Assembly (NCBI GenBank): GCA_963850915.1
Contig: CAWKND010000007.1
Coordinates: 1 to 64,000 of the forward strand
Reading direction: 5' to 3'
Length of the DNA stretch: 64,000 nt
Origin: CAVTWH01 sp963850915
GTDB lineage: Bacteria; Actinomycetota; Actinomycetes; Mycobacteriales; Micromonosporaceae
Part shown: piece by piece, positions 17,641 to 27,717 of the stretch
Layout of the letters: each line of letters begins with the position of its first letter
How positions within the stretch are numbered: position 1 is the stretch's first letter
The notes under the pieces: model-generated
Seen by the model: only the letters and a program-made list of their open reading frames with translations
Databases searched by the model: none
Told to the model about the DNA's origin: nothing
Program-made: the position numbers and the translations under genes

Positions 17641-17672
17641 CCGGGGGTGGGTCCGCTCGGACCCACCCCCGG
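17641..17672. terminator. hairpin terminator after the GH3 gene
   Basis: A perfect 14-bp stem: arm 17641-17654, loop GCTC, arm 17659-17672. It begins eight bases after the GH3 stop and ends just upstream of the leaderless-looking methyltransferase promoter. Confidence 0.85.
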
Positions 17673-17694
17673 CGCCCCTGGTTACGATCACCCT

Positions 17695-18489
17695 GTGGCA
17701 CACGACGTGTGGGCGGACGGCGACGCGTACGAGCGGTACGTGGGTCGGTGGAGCCGCGCCGTCGCGGTCGAGTTCCTGCGCTGGCTGGACGCGCCGGCCG
17801 GGCTGAATTGGCTGGACGTCGGGTGCGGTACCGGGGCGCTGAGCGCGACCATCCTGGCAACTACCGAGCCCGCCCGGATCCTCGGCGTCGATCCGGCCGA
17901 CGGGTTCCTGGCCACCGCCCGCAGCCGCTTCGGCGATGAGCGGGTCAGCTTCCAGCACGCGGACGCACAGGCGCTCCCGGTACCCGACCGCAGCGTCGAT
18001 GTCGTGGTCAGCGGGTTGGCGCTGAACTTCGTACCGGATCCGCAGCGCGCCGTCGCCGAGTTCGCCCGCGTCGTCAAGCCCGGCGGGACCGCCGCCGCGT
18101 ACGTCTGGGACTATGCCGGCGCGATGGCGATGATGCGCTACTTCTGGGACGCCGCAACGGATCTGGACCCGGCCGCCGGCGAACTGGACGAGGGCCGGCG
18201 CTTCCCGATCTGCCAACCGGAGCCGCTCGCGGCGGCCTGGACCGCGGCCGGGCTGGCCGGCGCGGAGGTACATGGCATCGAGATCCCGACCCGCTTCGCC
18301 GACTTCGACGACTACTGGCTGCCGTTCCTGGGCGGCCAGGGTGCGGCGCCCGGGTACGCGATGTCGCTGCGCGCGGAGCACCGGGATGCCCTGCGCGACC
18401 TGATCCGCGGCCGGCTACCCAGTGAACCGGACGGATCCGTAGCGCTCACCGCCCGGGCGTGGGCGGTCCGGGGCATCCGTCCCCGCTGA
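17695..18489 (+). CDS. class I SAM-dependent methyltransferase
   Basis: The 264-residue protein has the Rossmann SAM-binding motif I in WLDVGCGTGALSATIL, an acidic residue after strand 2 in ILGVDPADGF, QHADAQALPVPDRSVDVVVSG as motifs II-III, and a later VKPGGTAAAYVWDYAG. It belongs to the UbiE/Methyltransf_11 group; the acceptor is unknown. I start at GTG 17695 because TACGAT (17683-17688) lies about seven bases upstream, a typical leaderless -10. The in-frame codons before it fall within the terminator hairpin. It appears monocistronic. Confidence 0.88.
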   Translation: MAHDVWADGDAYERYVGRWSRAVAVEFLRWLDAPAGLNWLDVGCGTGALSATILATTEPARILGVDPADGFLATARSRFGDERVSFQHADAQALPVPDRSVDVVVSGLALNFVPDPQRAVAEFARVVKPGGTAAAYVWDYAGAMAMMRYFWDAATDLDPAAGELDEGRRFPICQPEPLAAAWTAAGLAGAEVHGIEIPTRFADFDDYWLPFLGGQGAAPGYAMSLRAEHRDALRDLIRGRLPSEPDGSVALTARAWAVRGIRPR

Positions 18490-19020
18490 GCGTCCCTCCA
18501 CTGTGGACGATCTGGCGCCGCCCGTACCTGTCGCCATGGATCGGACGATCTGTGCCAACTCCGACCCGGTACCCACCCGGCTCCGCCGGACCGAAGCCAC
18601 GCGGCATGCCGTCCGGCGCAACGGTTTCCGACCGTCCACAGTGCAATTGCCGGGCCGACCTGCCGCGACATAGCAATCGATCAGCCTAAAAGCAGTCGTC
18701 ACAAGGGCATCGACGGATCCACCTGTCACATCATGCTCTTGCGCAAGCCCGCAAGAATCAAGCAGAGATGTGTCTGGATATTGCGCTGTTGTGTCCGTCG
18801 GGTTACGGTCCCTCTTACACCGTCCTACCGTCCCGGTAGTCAGCAATGGCCATCACCACCTGGCGTACGCCGCTAGTCCGCGGGGCACGTCAGGCGATCC
18901 ACTGCGTCCGGACCTAGCCGTACCACACCAGTACCGCCCGATTCACCGCTCGAAGAGTCGGGGACGACCGACGGTCGTACGTCCCACATCCCCCATGTAC
19001 TCGTCGAAAGTGAGCAAGCG
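18490..19020. other. 531-bp upstream region of the GH87 gene
   Basis: Less GC-rich than its neighbours. It contains a candidate promoter (18781-18809) and an 11-bp inverted repeat, CACTGTGGACG at 18499-18509 against CGTCCACAGTG at 18633-18643. The palindrome CTTGCGCAAG (18738-18747) is followed by a further CGCAAG. The leader from the candidate promoter to ATG 19021 would be about 200 bases. I found no supported gene in it. Confidence 0.5.
18781..18809 (+). promoter_or_regulatory. candidate promoter for the GH87 gene
   Basis: TTGCGC (18781-18786), 17-bp spacer, TACGGT (18804-18809), the latter matching the actinobacterial TANNNT -10. It would give a leader of about 200 bases before the secreted glucanase gene. 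Confidence 0.4.
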
Positions 19021-22000
19021 ATGCAACGCTTCATCCGAAATACGGGGCGCAAAACCCGTATCGGGGCAGTCCTAGCCACCGCCGCGGTGGTGGCCGGCGG
19101 CCTCATCGCACTGTCGGTCAGCCCGGCCTTCGCGGCCGCGAGCGGCGGCGTCGGCGCGACGCTACCGTACGTCGAGGTACAGGCGGAGAACTCCGCGACC
19201 AACGGCACGGTGATCGGCCCGAGCGCGGTCTACAACACGCTGCCCGGCGAGGCCTCCTACCGCAAGGCGGTGACGCTGCAGGGCTCCGGCAAGTACGTGC
19301 AGTTCACCACCCCGGTCGCGACCAACTCGATCGTCTTCCGGTACAGCATCCCGGACACCGGCGGCGGCTCGGTGTACTCGGCCCCCCTGTCGCTGTACGT
19401 CAACGGCACCAAGCAGACCAACTTCACCCTGACCAACGCGTACAGCTGGTACTACGGCGGGTACCCGTTCACCAACTCGCCGGGTAGCAACCCGCACCAC
19501 TTCTACGACGAGGTACACCGCCTCTTCACCACGACCTACGCGGCTGGTACCACCTTCAAGCTGCAGGTCGACGCGGAGGACACGGCGGCGTCGTACACGA
19601 TCGACTTCGCCGACTTCGAGTCCGTCGCGCCGGCGCTGAGCCAGCCGGCCGGCTCCGTCTCGGTGACCAGCTTCGGCGCCGACCCGACCGGCTCCGCCGA
19701 CTCGACCGCTGCGTTCAACTCGGCGATCGCCGCGGCAGGCGCCGGTGGCACCGTGTGGATCCCGGAAGGCACCTTCAAGATCCCCGGCAGCAATCCCGGT
19801 TGTAGCGGTTCCTGCTCGCACATCATGCTGAACAACGTCACCATCAAGGGCGCCGGCATGTGGCGCTCGACGGTCACCGGCAACGCGCCCGGCTTCTACG
19901 GCGGGTGGGCGCCGAACGGCGGCTCCAACGTGCACCTCGCCGACTTCGCGATCTTCGGCAACGTCCAGGAGCGCAACGACGGGGACCAGGTCAACGGCAT
20001 CGGCGGCGCGCTGAGCAACTCGACCGTGGACCGGGTCTGGATCGAGCACATGAAGGTCGGCGCATGGATGGACGGGCCGATGACCAACCTGGTGTTCAGC
20101 GGTATGCGTATCCGGGACACCACGGCCGACGGCGTCAACTTCCACGGTGGCGTCACCAGCTCCAAGGTGACCAACTCCGACCTTCGCAACCTCGGTGACG
20201 ACGGGCTGGCGACCTGGGCCGACCAGGGCATCGGCGCGGACTCGAACGACTCGTTCGACCACGACACCGTGCAGTACCCGATCCTGGCCAACGGCATCGC
20301 GATCTACGGCGGTCACGACAACTTCGTCACCGACAACCGGGTCATCGACGCCGGCCTCAGCCAGGGTGGCGGTATCCATGTGGCACAGCGGTTCGCGTCC
20401 ACCGCACTGGGCCGTACCGACGTGCTGCGCAACACCCTGATCCGGGACGGCAACCTCGACCCCAACTGGCAGTTCGGCGTCGGCGCGCTGTGGTTCGACG
20501 CCCGGGACGCGGCAATGAGCGGCCTCGTCAACGTCGACAACATCCTGATCCAGCAGAGCCCGTTCGAGGCCATCCAGTTCGTCTCGGGCTCCAGCATCAG
20601 CAACGTCCAGATCAACAACGCCACCATCCAGAACACCGGCACCTGGGTCGTCCAGGAGCAGGTGGGCGGCTCGGCGACGATCTCCAACAGCACGGCCACC
20701 GGTACCCAGGCGCCGGGCGCCGTGTACAACTGCGGGGTCGGCTTCACCCTCACCGACGGTGGCGGCAACTCGGGCGTCACCAGCCCGGTGGCCTGCTCGA
20801 ACATCCAGGCCCCGGCGTTCCCGCCGTACCTGCCCGACAACGGCTCGCTGATCTCGATCAGCCCGACCGCGGTCGGCTTCGGCTCGGTGGCCACCGGCTC
20901 GTCCAGCGCCACCCAGGCGGTCACCGTCACCAACAGCGGGACAGCAGCGGCGCCGGTCACCACGGTCAGCACCACGGGTGACTTCAGCCAGACCAACACC
21001 TGCGGCAGCAGCATCGCCGCCGGTGCGTCCTGCACGGTCAGCGTCAAGTTCACCCCGACGGCGGCCGGTACCCGTACCGGCAACCTCACCGTCACCGCCT
21101 CCGGGATCACCAACACCGTGCCGCTCTCCGGTACCGGCGTCTCCCCCGGACCGATCCTGAACCCGAACCCGACCAGCGTCTCGTTCCCCAGCACCATCGT
21201 CGGCAGCTCGTCGGCGACGCAGGCGGTCACGATCACCAACTCGGGTACCAGCTCGGCCACCATCTCCTCCGTCGCGAGCAGTGGTGACTTCAGCCAGACG
21301 AACAACTGCTCGACGCTCGCAGTGGGCGCGTCCTGCACGGTGACCGTGAAGTTCACGCCGACGACCTCCGGTGCCCGCACGGGTACCGTCACCGTCACCA
21401 GCAACGCCAACAACAGCCCGACGTCGATCGCCCTCACCGGCAGCGGCATCGGTTCCGGCACCAACATCGCGCTGGGCCGGCCGGCCTCGGCGAGCAGCCA
21501 GGTGAACGGCACCCAGGCGGCCAGCACGGCCACCGACGGTGACGCCAACACCTACTGGGAGAGCAACAACGGTGCCTTCCCGCAGTGGCTGCAGGTGGAT
21601 CTGGGCAGCAACTTCAGCGTCGGCAAGGTGACGCTGAAGCTCCCGCCGCAGTCGGCGTGGGGTACCCGCACCCAGACCCTGTCGGTGCAGACCAGCACGG
21701 ACGGGACCAACTTCAGCACGGCTGTCGGCTCCGCCACCTACACGTTCACCTCGCCGACCAACGTCGTGAACATCACGGTACCGGCCACCAACGCCCGGTA
21801 CGTGCGGGTCAACATCACCGCGAACTCGGGCTGGCCGGCCGGCCAGGTGTCGGAGCTCGAGGTCTACCCGAGCGGTGGCGGTAACCCGCCGCCCACCTCG
21901 GCGACCCTGAGCGCCAACCCGTCCTCGCTCACCTTCGCCAGCCAGGCCCTGAACACCACCAGCGGCTCGCAGGCGGTGACGGTCGCCAACACGGGTACCG

Positions 22001-22626
22001 CCGCTGCCGCCGTCTCGGGTGTCTCGGTCACCGGCGACTACTCGCAGACCAACAACTGCGGCAGCTCGATCGCGGTCGGTGCCTCGTGCACGGTCAACGT
22101 CAGCTTCCGCCCGACCGCGTCCGGTACCCGTACCGGCACGCTGACCGTCACCAGCAACGCATCCAACAGCCCGACCACGGTCGCGCTCACGGGTACCGGG
22201 GCCGGCACGGTGAGTACCAACCTCGCATCCGGTAAGCCGACCAGCGAGTCCAGCCACAACGACGTGTACCCGTCCGGCAACGTCACGGACAACAACCAGA
22301 ACACCTACTGGGAGAGCGCCAACAACGCCTTCCCGCAGTGGGTCCAGGTCGATCTCGGCTCGGCCCAGAGCGCCAGTCGCGTTGTCCTCCAGCTGCCTGC
22401 CGGCTGGGGTACCCGCAACGAGACGCTCTCGCTGCTGGGCAGCACCGACGGTTCGAACTGGACAACGGTGAAGGCCTCCGCGACCTACACCTTCAACCCG
22501 TCCAGCAGCAACACCGTGACCATCACCTTCACGGCGACGACTCAGCGCTACTTCCGGCTGAACATCACCGCGAACACGGGCTGGTCGGCAGGGCAGATCT
22601 CCGAGTTCCAGGTCTGGAACAGCTAG
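19021..22626 (+). CDS. secreted GH87-type alpha-glucanase with anchor-D and discoidin modules
   Basis: A 1201-residue exported protein with a signal peptide to about residue 38 (SPAFA). A carbohydrate-binding-like N-domain (about 45-210) precedes a right-handed beta-helix opening SVTSFGADPTGSADSTAAFN. The helix contains TADGVNFHGG (Asp near 370) and NLGDDGLATW (adjacent Asp pair near 394). A single Asp about 24 residues before an Asp pair fits the GH87 mycodextranase/alpha-1,3-glucanase active site. C-terminally, three choice-of-anchor-D-type Ig domains (each with QTN-CGSS- or QTNNC-type loops) alternate with two discoidin modules. GH87 enzymes cut alpha-1,3-glucans such as fungal wall nigeran, so an antifungal or scavenging role is likely. 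Catalytic assignment is by motif, not alignment. Confidence 0.82.
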   Translation: MQRFIRNTGRKTRIGAVLATAAVVAGGLIALSVSPAFAAASGGVGATLPYVEVQAENSATNGTVIGPSAVYNTLPGEASYRKAVTLQGSGKYVQFTTPVATNSIVFRYSIPDTGGGSVYSAPLSLYVNGTKQTNFTLTNAYSWYYGGYPFTNSPGSNPHHFYDEVHRLFTTTYAAGTTFKLQVDAEDTAASYTIDFADFESVAPALSQPAGSVSVTSFGADPTGSADSTAAFNSAIAAAGAGGTVWIPEGTFKIPGSNPGCSGSCSHIMLNNVTIKGAGMWRSTVTGNAPGFYGGWAPNGGSNVHLADFAIFGNVQERNDGDQVNGIGGALSNSTVDRVWIEHMKVGAWMDGPMTNLVFSGMRIRDTTADGVNFHGGVTSSKVTNSDLRNLGDDGLATWADQGIGADSNDSFDHDTVQYPILANGIAIYGGHDNFVTDNRVIDAGLSQGGGIHVAQRFASTALGRTDVLRNTLIRDGNLDPNWQFGVGALWFDARDAAMSGLVNVDNILIQQSPFEAIQFVSGSSISNVQINNATIQNTGTWVVQEQVGGSATISNSTATGTQAPGAVYNCGVGFTLTDGGGNSGVTSPVACSNIQAPAFPPYLPDNGSLISISPTAVGFGSVATGSSSATQAVTVTNSGTAAAPVTTVSTTGDFSQTNTCGSSIAAGASCTVSVKFTPTAAGTRTGNLTVTASGITNTVPLSGTGVSPGPILNPNPTSVSFPSTIVGSSSATQAVTITNSGTSSATISSVASSGDFSQTNNCSTLAVGASCTVTVKFTPTTSGARTGTVTVTSNANNSPTSIALTGSGIGSGTNIALGRPASASSQVNGTQAASTATDGDANTYWESNNGAFPQWLQVDLGSNFSVGKVTLKLPPQSAWGTRTQTLSVQTSTDGTNFSTAVGSATYTFTSPTNVVNITVPATNARYVRVNITANSGWPAGQVSELEVYPSGGGNPPPTSATLSANPSSLTFASQALNTTSGSQAVTVANTGTAAAAVSGVSVTGDYSQTNNCGSSIAVGASCTVNVSFRPTASGTRTGTLTVTSNASNSPTTVALTGTGAGTVSTNLASGKPTSESSHNDVYPSGNVTDNNQNTYWESANNAFPQWVQVDLGSAQSASRVVLQLPAGWGTRNETLSLLGSTDGSNWTTVKASATYTFNPSSSNTVTITFTATTQRYFRLNITANTGWSAGQISEFQVWNS

Positions 22627-22655
22627 TCCAGATCGCTCCACCGGCCAGCTCACGG

Positions 22656-22690
22656 CGGTGCCGCCGGGCGCAACTTGCCCGGCGGCACCG
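22656..22690. terminator. hairpin terminator after the GH87 gene
   Basis: Perfect 14-bp arms at 22656-22669 and 22677-22690 with the loop GCAACTT, starting 30 bases after the GH87 stop. Confidence 0.85.
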
Positions 22691-22822
22691 CTCTGCTGTG
22701 TCCGAGCGCCGATCGGGTCCCGGCCGCGTGTCCTTCGGCCCCACGTCGCCTCCCGGCCCCCGCGGTACCGGCAGGCAGGACGGGCCGGTCGGCACGGGCG
22801 TGATCGGGTAGGTTCCCTTGCT

Positions 22823-23911
22823 GTGCCGACCACCCTGAGCCCGCAGATCGCCGATGTCGCCGAGGCGTTGCGCGGCGCCGACCCGCAGCGCTTCCACAGC
22901 ACGATGCGGGAGCTGCACGTCGCGGCTCAGCAACAGAGTCCAGCAGACCTCACATCCGCCATCGAGGAATTGGCGCAGGTATTGCCGGGTCTCGTGGGCT
23001 GGGGCTCCAAGCTCGCCGTGGCCACTGGGGCGATGGTCGAGTGGGGCGGCTCGCCACTGCCCCTGCTTCCGGTGCTCCCGCGGCGGGCAACCCTCGCACT
23101 GCAAGCGTTCGGGCTGTTTCCAGCGGTTTGGCAGCGACTTACCGGCGAGGCGCCGCCGCCGCAGGAGTGGTCCCACTACTCGGCGGTGGGTGAGGTCATC
23201 TCGGCCTCCGCCGACACGTTGGAGATCACCCAGCAGGAGGCCGACATCCTTGCCGGTTCCTGGTTCGATCTCGGCGACTGGCTCAGGCCGATGTGCACGG
23301 TGATGATGTGCCGGGAATTCCGCGACCTGCTGGTCGATCGCGACGATCTGCTCCGGGCCGCGAACGCGATCGCCAAGGAGAACGAGTCGGCGTACTGGGT
23401 CGAGGGGCTGTGCCGGGTCCTCGACGACGAGCCGTTGCTGGTACTCGATCCGGCCAGCGGACGCGGCTTTGCGATGACGATCGCCGGGATCGGGGACAAC
23501 TACCAGTTGCACACGATGCTCGCGGCGGCACTCGTCAACGACCAGCCCGAGCCGCTGCCCTACGAACCGGTCGAGCCGGCCTGGCTGGCGGCGGCCACCG
23601 ACGGCCCACCGTTCCTGGCCATGGAAGTGGCGACGCACCGCCGGTTCCGGCTCTTCGACGGTCTGGGCGGGTACCAGAGCCCGGACGCGCGACCGGCCGA
23701 TATCCCGCTGCTCGACGGCACCCGCGTCGTCGTACTGCACCCCCCGCTGGGCAACTACCGGTGGAATCCGGGCCGGATCTACGTGCGCATGGAGCCGACC
23801 ATGACCGTGGACCGCGAGTTGAGTCGCGAAGAGGCGGCCGGCTGGCTGTCCCGGGTCACCCCTGCCCGCGAGGACGACCTGTTCGCGGTCAACGCCCGCG
23901 AGGCCGGCTGA
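22823..23911 (+). CDS. hypothetical protein
   Basis: I do not recognise this 362-residue protein. It starts at GTG 22823, with TAGGTT about eight bases upstream as a possible leaderless -10; codons in frame before it overlap the terminator. The sequence is soluble, mixed alpha/beta and Trp-rich (EWSHYSAVGEVI, GSWFDLGDWLRPM, NYRWNPGRIYVRMEPT), with no signal peptide, membrane helix or nucleotide-binding motif. It looks like a real coding sequence by codon bias. It precedes the protease/MoxR operon on the same strand, but a 125-bp gap separates them, so cotranscription is uncertain. Confidence 0.65.
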   Translation: MPTTLSPQIADVAEALRGADPQRFHSTMRELHVAAQQQSPADLTSAIEELAQVLPGLVGWGSKLAVATGAMVEWGGSPLPLLPVLPRRATLALQAFGLFPAVWQRLTGEAPPPQEWSHYSAVGEVISASADTLEITQQEADILAGSWFDLGDWLRPMCTVMMCREFRDLLVDRDDLLRAANAIAKENESAYWVEGLCRVLDDEPLLVLDPASGRGFAMTIAGIGDNYQLHTMLAAALVNDQPEPLPYEPVEPAWLAAATDGPPFLAMEVATHRRFRLFDGLGGYQSPDARPADIPLLDGTRVVVLHPPLGNYRWNPGRIYVRMEPTMTVDRELSREEAAGWLSRVTPAREDDLFAVNAREAG

Positions 23912-24036
23912 GCCCGCCCGGCACGGCTGCGTACCGGAGACCCGGCCCGGCGACTGTTAGCTGATTCCGAGGTAGCGCGGTTACGTTGGAGCGGTGGCTT
24001 CGAGCCGGCGGTTGACCGCCCGTGGATCGGTGACCG

Positions 24037-24839
24037 ATGAGCGCGACTGACCAGGTCGCGGCAGGTCCGCGCGGGGCAATCCAGGGGCGTCGCCCGGTCA
24101 TGATCGGCGCCGTGGTCGTACTTCTCCTACTCACCGCGCTGCTGGTCTACCACTGGGGCTCCGCCGGCCCGTCCGGCGCTCTCCCGGCCACCACCCCGAG
24201 CGCCAGCCCGTCGGCGAGTAAGCAGCCGACCACCGCTGACATCTACACCGCGGTCGCGCCGTCCGTCGTCGAGATCACCGCCACCCTGGCCGAGGGTGGC
24301 GGTGACCTGACCGGTACCGGCGTCATCGTCAACGCCGACGGCACCATCCTGACCGCGCTGCACGTGGTCAAGGGCGCCGGTGCCATCCAGGTGACCTTCG
24401 CCGACGGCACGTACCTCCCCGGCGACGGTGACGGCGGCCGACCCGACCAGGACATCGCCACCCTCGGCCCGGCCACGCTGCCCTCGATCCTGGTACCCGC
24501 CGTCCTCGGCAGCCCGGGCAGGCTGGCGGTGGGGCAGAACGTGGTCGCCATCGGCAACCCGCTCGGCCTGACCCGCACCACGACCACCGGCGTCGTCTCC
24601 GGGCTGAGCCGGGCCGCGCGGGAGCCGGACGGCACCAACCTGTCCGGGCTCATCCAGTTCGACGCGGCGGTCAACCCGGGCAGCTCCGGCGGGCCGCTGC
24701 TCAACGCCCAGGGGCAGACGGTCGGCATCGTGGTGGCGCTGGCCAACCCGACCGCCGCGGGCACCTTCATCGGCATCGGATTCGCGGTCCCCATCACGGC
24801 CGCGGTCGGCGCCGGCGGCGGCGACCGGGTACCCCAACA

Positions 24840-24843
<4 letters not shown>
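24037..24843 (+). CDS. membrane-anchored trypsin-like serine protease (S1C, HtrA-like), with a garbled segment
   Basis: The 268-residue protein has an N-terminal transmembrane anchor (GAVVVLLLLTALLVY), a Ser/Pro-rich linker and an HtrA-type protease domain: His in LTALHVV, Asp in DIATLG, Ser in NPGSSGGPLL. No PDZ domain follows, so it is a short DegP relative. Residues about 129-138 (GDGDGGRPDQ) are atypical. Reading the next frame through 24422-24447 gives ATVTAADPT, which fits the family, so an insertion near 24421 and a deletion near 24447 seem to cancel. Its stop overlaps the MoxR start (ATGA). It heads the coupled operon whose other genes are frameshifted. Confidence 0.8.
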
Positions 24844-25842
<999 letters not shown>

Positions 25843-25846
<4 letters not shown>

Positions 25847-26739
25847 GCCCCGTGGGCACCACCCGACCGGCTGCTGCGGCGCCTGGAGTGGCAGGTGGTC
25901 CGCCGGCTCGACGGGCGCCTGCAGGGCGCTACCGCACCGTGTTCCGCGGTACCGGGATCGACTTCGCCGACCTGCGGGAGTACACCCCCGAGGACGACGT
26001 ACGGCACATCGACTGGAACGTGACCGCCCGGCTGGACGAGCCGTACGTCCGCCAGTACACCGAGGACCGGGAGCTGACCGCGTGGCTGGTGCTCGACCAG
26101 TCGGCGTCGATGCGGTTCGGGCCGGACGAGCACGGCAAGGACTCGGTCCGTACCGAGCTGGCGCGTCTGCCTGGGCCGGCTGTTCTCGCAGCGGCGGCAA
26201 CCGGGTCGGCGCGATCCTCTACGACAACCCGACCAGCGGGTGATCCCGCCGCGCACCGGCCGTACCCACATGCTGCGCCTGGCCCACGAACTCACCGAAC
26301 CCGGCACGCCCGCCGCAGCGGACCGGCGCACCACCGACCTGGCCGCCATGCTGCAGCTGGCCGCCGCCACCGCTCGCCGGCGCAGCCTGGTCTTCGTCAT
26401 CTCCGACTTCATCGGCGACGTCGACTGGGAGACCGGCGCTGACCCGGCTGAGCCAGCGGCACGAGGTGGTCGCGATCCGGGTCGTCGACCCGGTCGAGCT
26501 GGACCTGCCCGACCTCGGGCTGGTCCTGGTCGAGGACGCCGAGACCGGCGAGCAGCTGCTGGCCGACACCAGCGATCCGCTGTTCCAGCAACGGCTGCGG
26601 ACCAGGTCGCGCCCGGGAGACGGCGGTGGCGTCCACGATGCGCCGGGCCGGGGCGACCGCCCACCGGATCGGCACCGACCAGGATCTGGCCGACGCGCTG
26701 GTCGACATGGTGCGCCAGTCGAAACGCAGGCGCGGATGA
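25843..26739 (+). pseudogene. DUF58 protein, multiply frameshifted
   Basis: Fragments in all three forward frames assemble into a DUF58 protein: RLLRRLEWQVVRRLDGRLQG, then TGIDFADLREYTPEDDVRHI, HIDWNVTARLDEPYVRQYTE, DRELTAWLVLDQSASMRFG (VWA-like MIDAS DxSxS), VIPPRTGRTHMLRLAHEL, SLVFVISDFIGDVDWE and LADALVDMVRQSKRRRG. I count at least seven single-base indels, for example extra bases near 25870, 26164, 26193 and 26435 and missing bases near 25930, 26238, 26598 and 26614. The start (ATGA overlap with MoxR) and the stop (overlapping the next ATG) survive. Family role: MoxR partner in an envelope or aerotolerance-type operon. Confidence 0.75.
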
Positions 26740-27717
26740 GCTTTCCGGTACCCCCTGATGCTCGCCGTCGCCGCGGTCGCCTGCGCTGGCCTGATCGTCG
26801 GGCTACCGGCTGCTGCAGCGCCAGCGGACCAGCGCGCTGGCCGCGGCCGGATTGCAGGTGCCGACCGGTGGCCGGGCCGGGCTGCGCCGGCACGTACCCC
26901 CGCTGCTGTTCCTGGTCGCCCTGACTCTGCTGCTGTTCGCGGTCGCCCGGCCGCACGCGACCGTCGCCGTGCCCCGGGTCGCCGGCACCGTGATCCTGGC
27001 CTTCGACGTCTCCAACAGCATGACGGCGACCGATGTCGCGCCGAGCCGGCTGGCCGCCGCGCAGGCCGCCGCGGCCGGGTTCGTCCGGGCGCAGCCGGAC
27101 ACCGTGGACATCGGCGTGGTCGCGTTCGACCAGGGCGCGCTCACCACGCACATGCCCAGCAACGACCACGACGAGGCGATCGCCGCGATCAACCGGACTG
27201 CATCCGGCCGGCGGTACCTCGCTGGGGCAGGCCATCCTGGCGGCGCTGAGCCACCATCGTCGGGCACACCGTCAGCCTGCCCGACCCGAACAGCGACGCG
27301 CCGCCGCCGAACCTGGGCTACTGGGGCTCGGCGACGATCGTGGTGCTCTCCGACGGCGAGGACACCGGCGGCCCGGACGCCGTGGCCGCGGCCGGACTGG
27401 CCGCCGACGCCGGGGTACACATCGAGACCGTCGGCGTCGGTACGGTCGCCGGGACGACGATCCAGGTCGACGGCTACCAGGTGGCCACCGCGCTGGACGA
27501 GGACCTGCTGACCCAGATCGCGCAGACCACCACCGGCTCGTACCACCAGGCCGGCGACGCCGAAGTCGCTGGACAGCATCTACCGCTCGCTCGACCTGCG
27601 GATCACCAGCCAAGCCGGAGCTCGGTCGAGCTGACCGGGGTGGCGGTCGCGGCGGCGCTGCTGCTGCTCACGATCGGCGGGGTACTGATGATCAGCTGGT
27701 ACGGACGGATCCTCTGA
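26736..27717 (+). pseudogene. VWA-domain membrane protein (BatA-like), frameshifted
   Basis: Reassembled, this is a BatA-like protein. An N-terminal membrane segment leads to TVILAFDVSNSMTATDVAP (MIDAS DxSxS), VDIGVVAFDQGALTTHMPSN, ATIVVLSDGEDTGGPDAV (MIDAS Asp) and a C-terminal membrane helix TGVAVAAALLLLTIGGVLMI. Extra single bases break the frame near 26749, 26803, 27199, 27252, 27562, 27611 and 27627, so no single frame covers the gene. It begins at ATG 26736, overlapping the DUF58 stop, and ends at 27717, whose final A is the first base of the next ATG. VWA proteins of this type interact with MoxR ATPases at the membrane. Confidence 0.75.

Noticed and set aside
14727..17666. Minus-strand open frame of about 980 codons opposite the GH3 gene
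   Set aside because: Antisense shadow of a clear secreted enzyme; no motif, start site or ribosome site supports it.
19162..22902. Very long minus-strand open frame (over 1200 codons) opposite the GH87 gene
   Set aside because: It mirrors the GH87 gene codon by codon, has Arg/Gly/Val/Asp-rich low-complexity composition and no domain; long antisense frames are expected at this GC.
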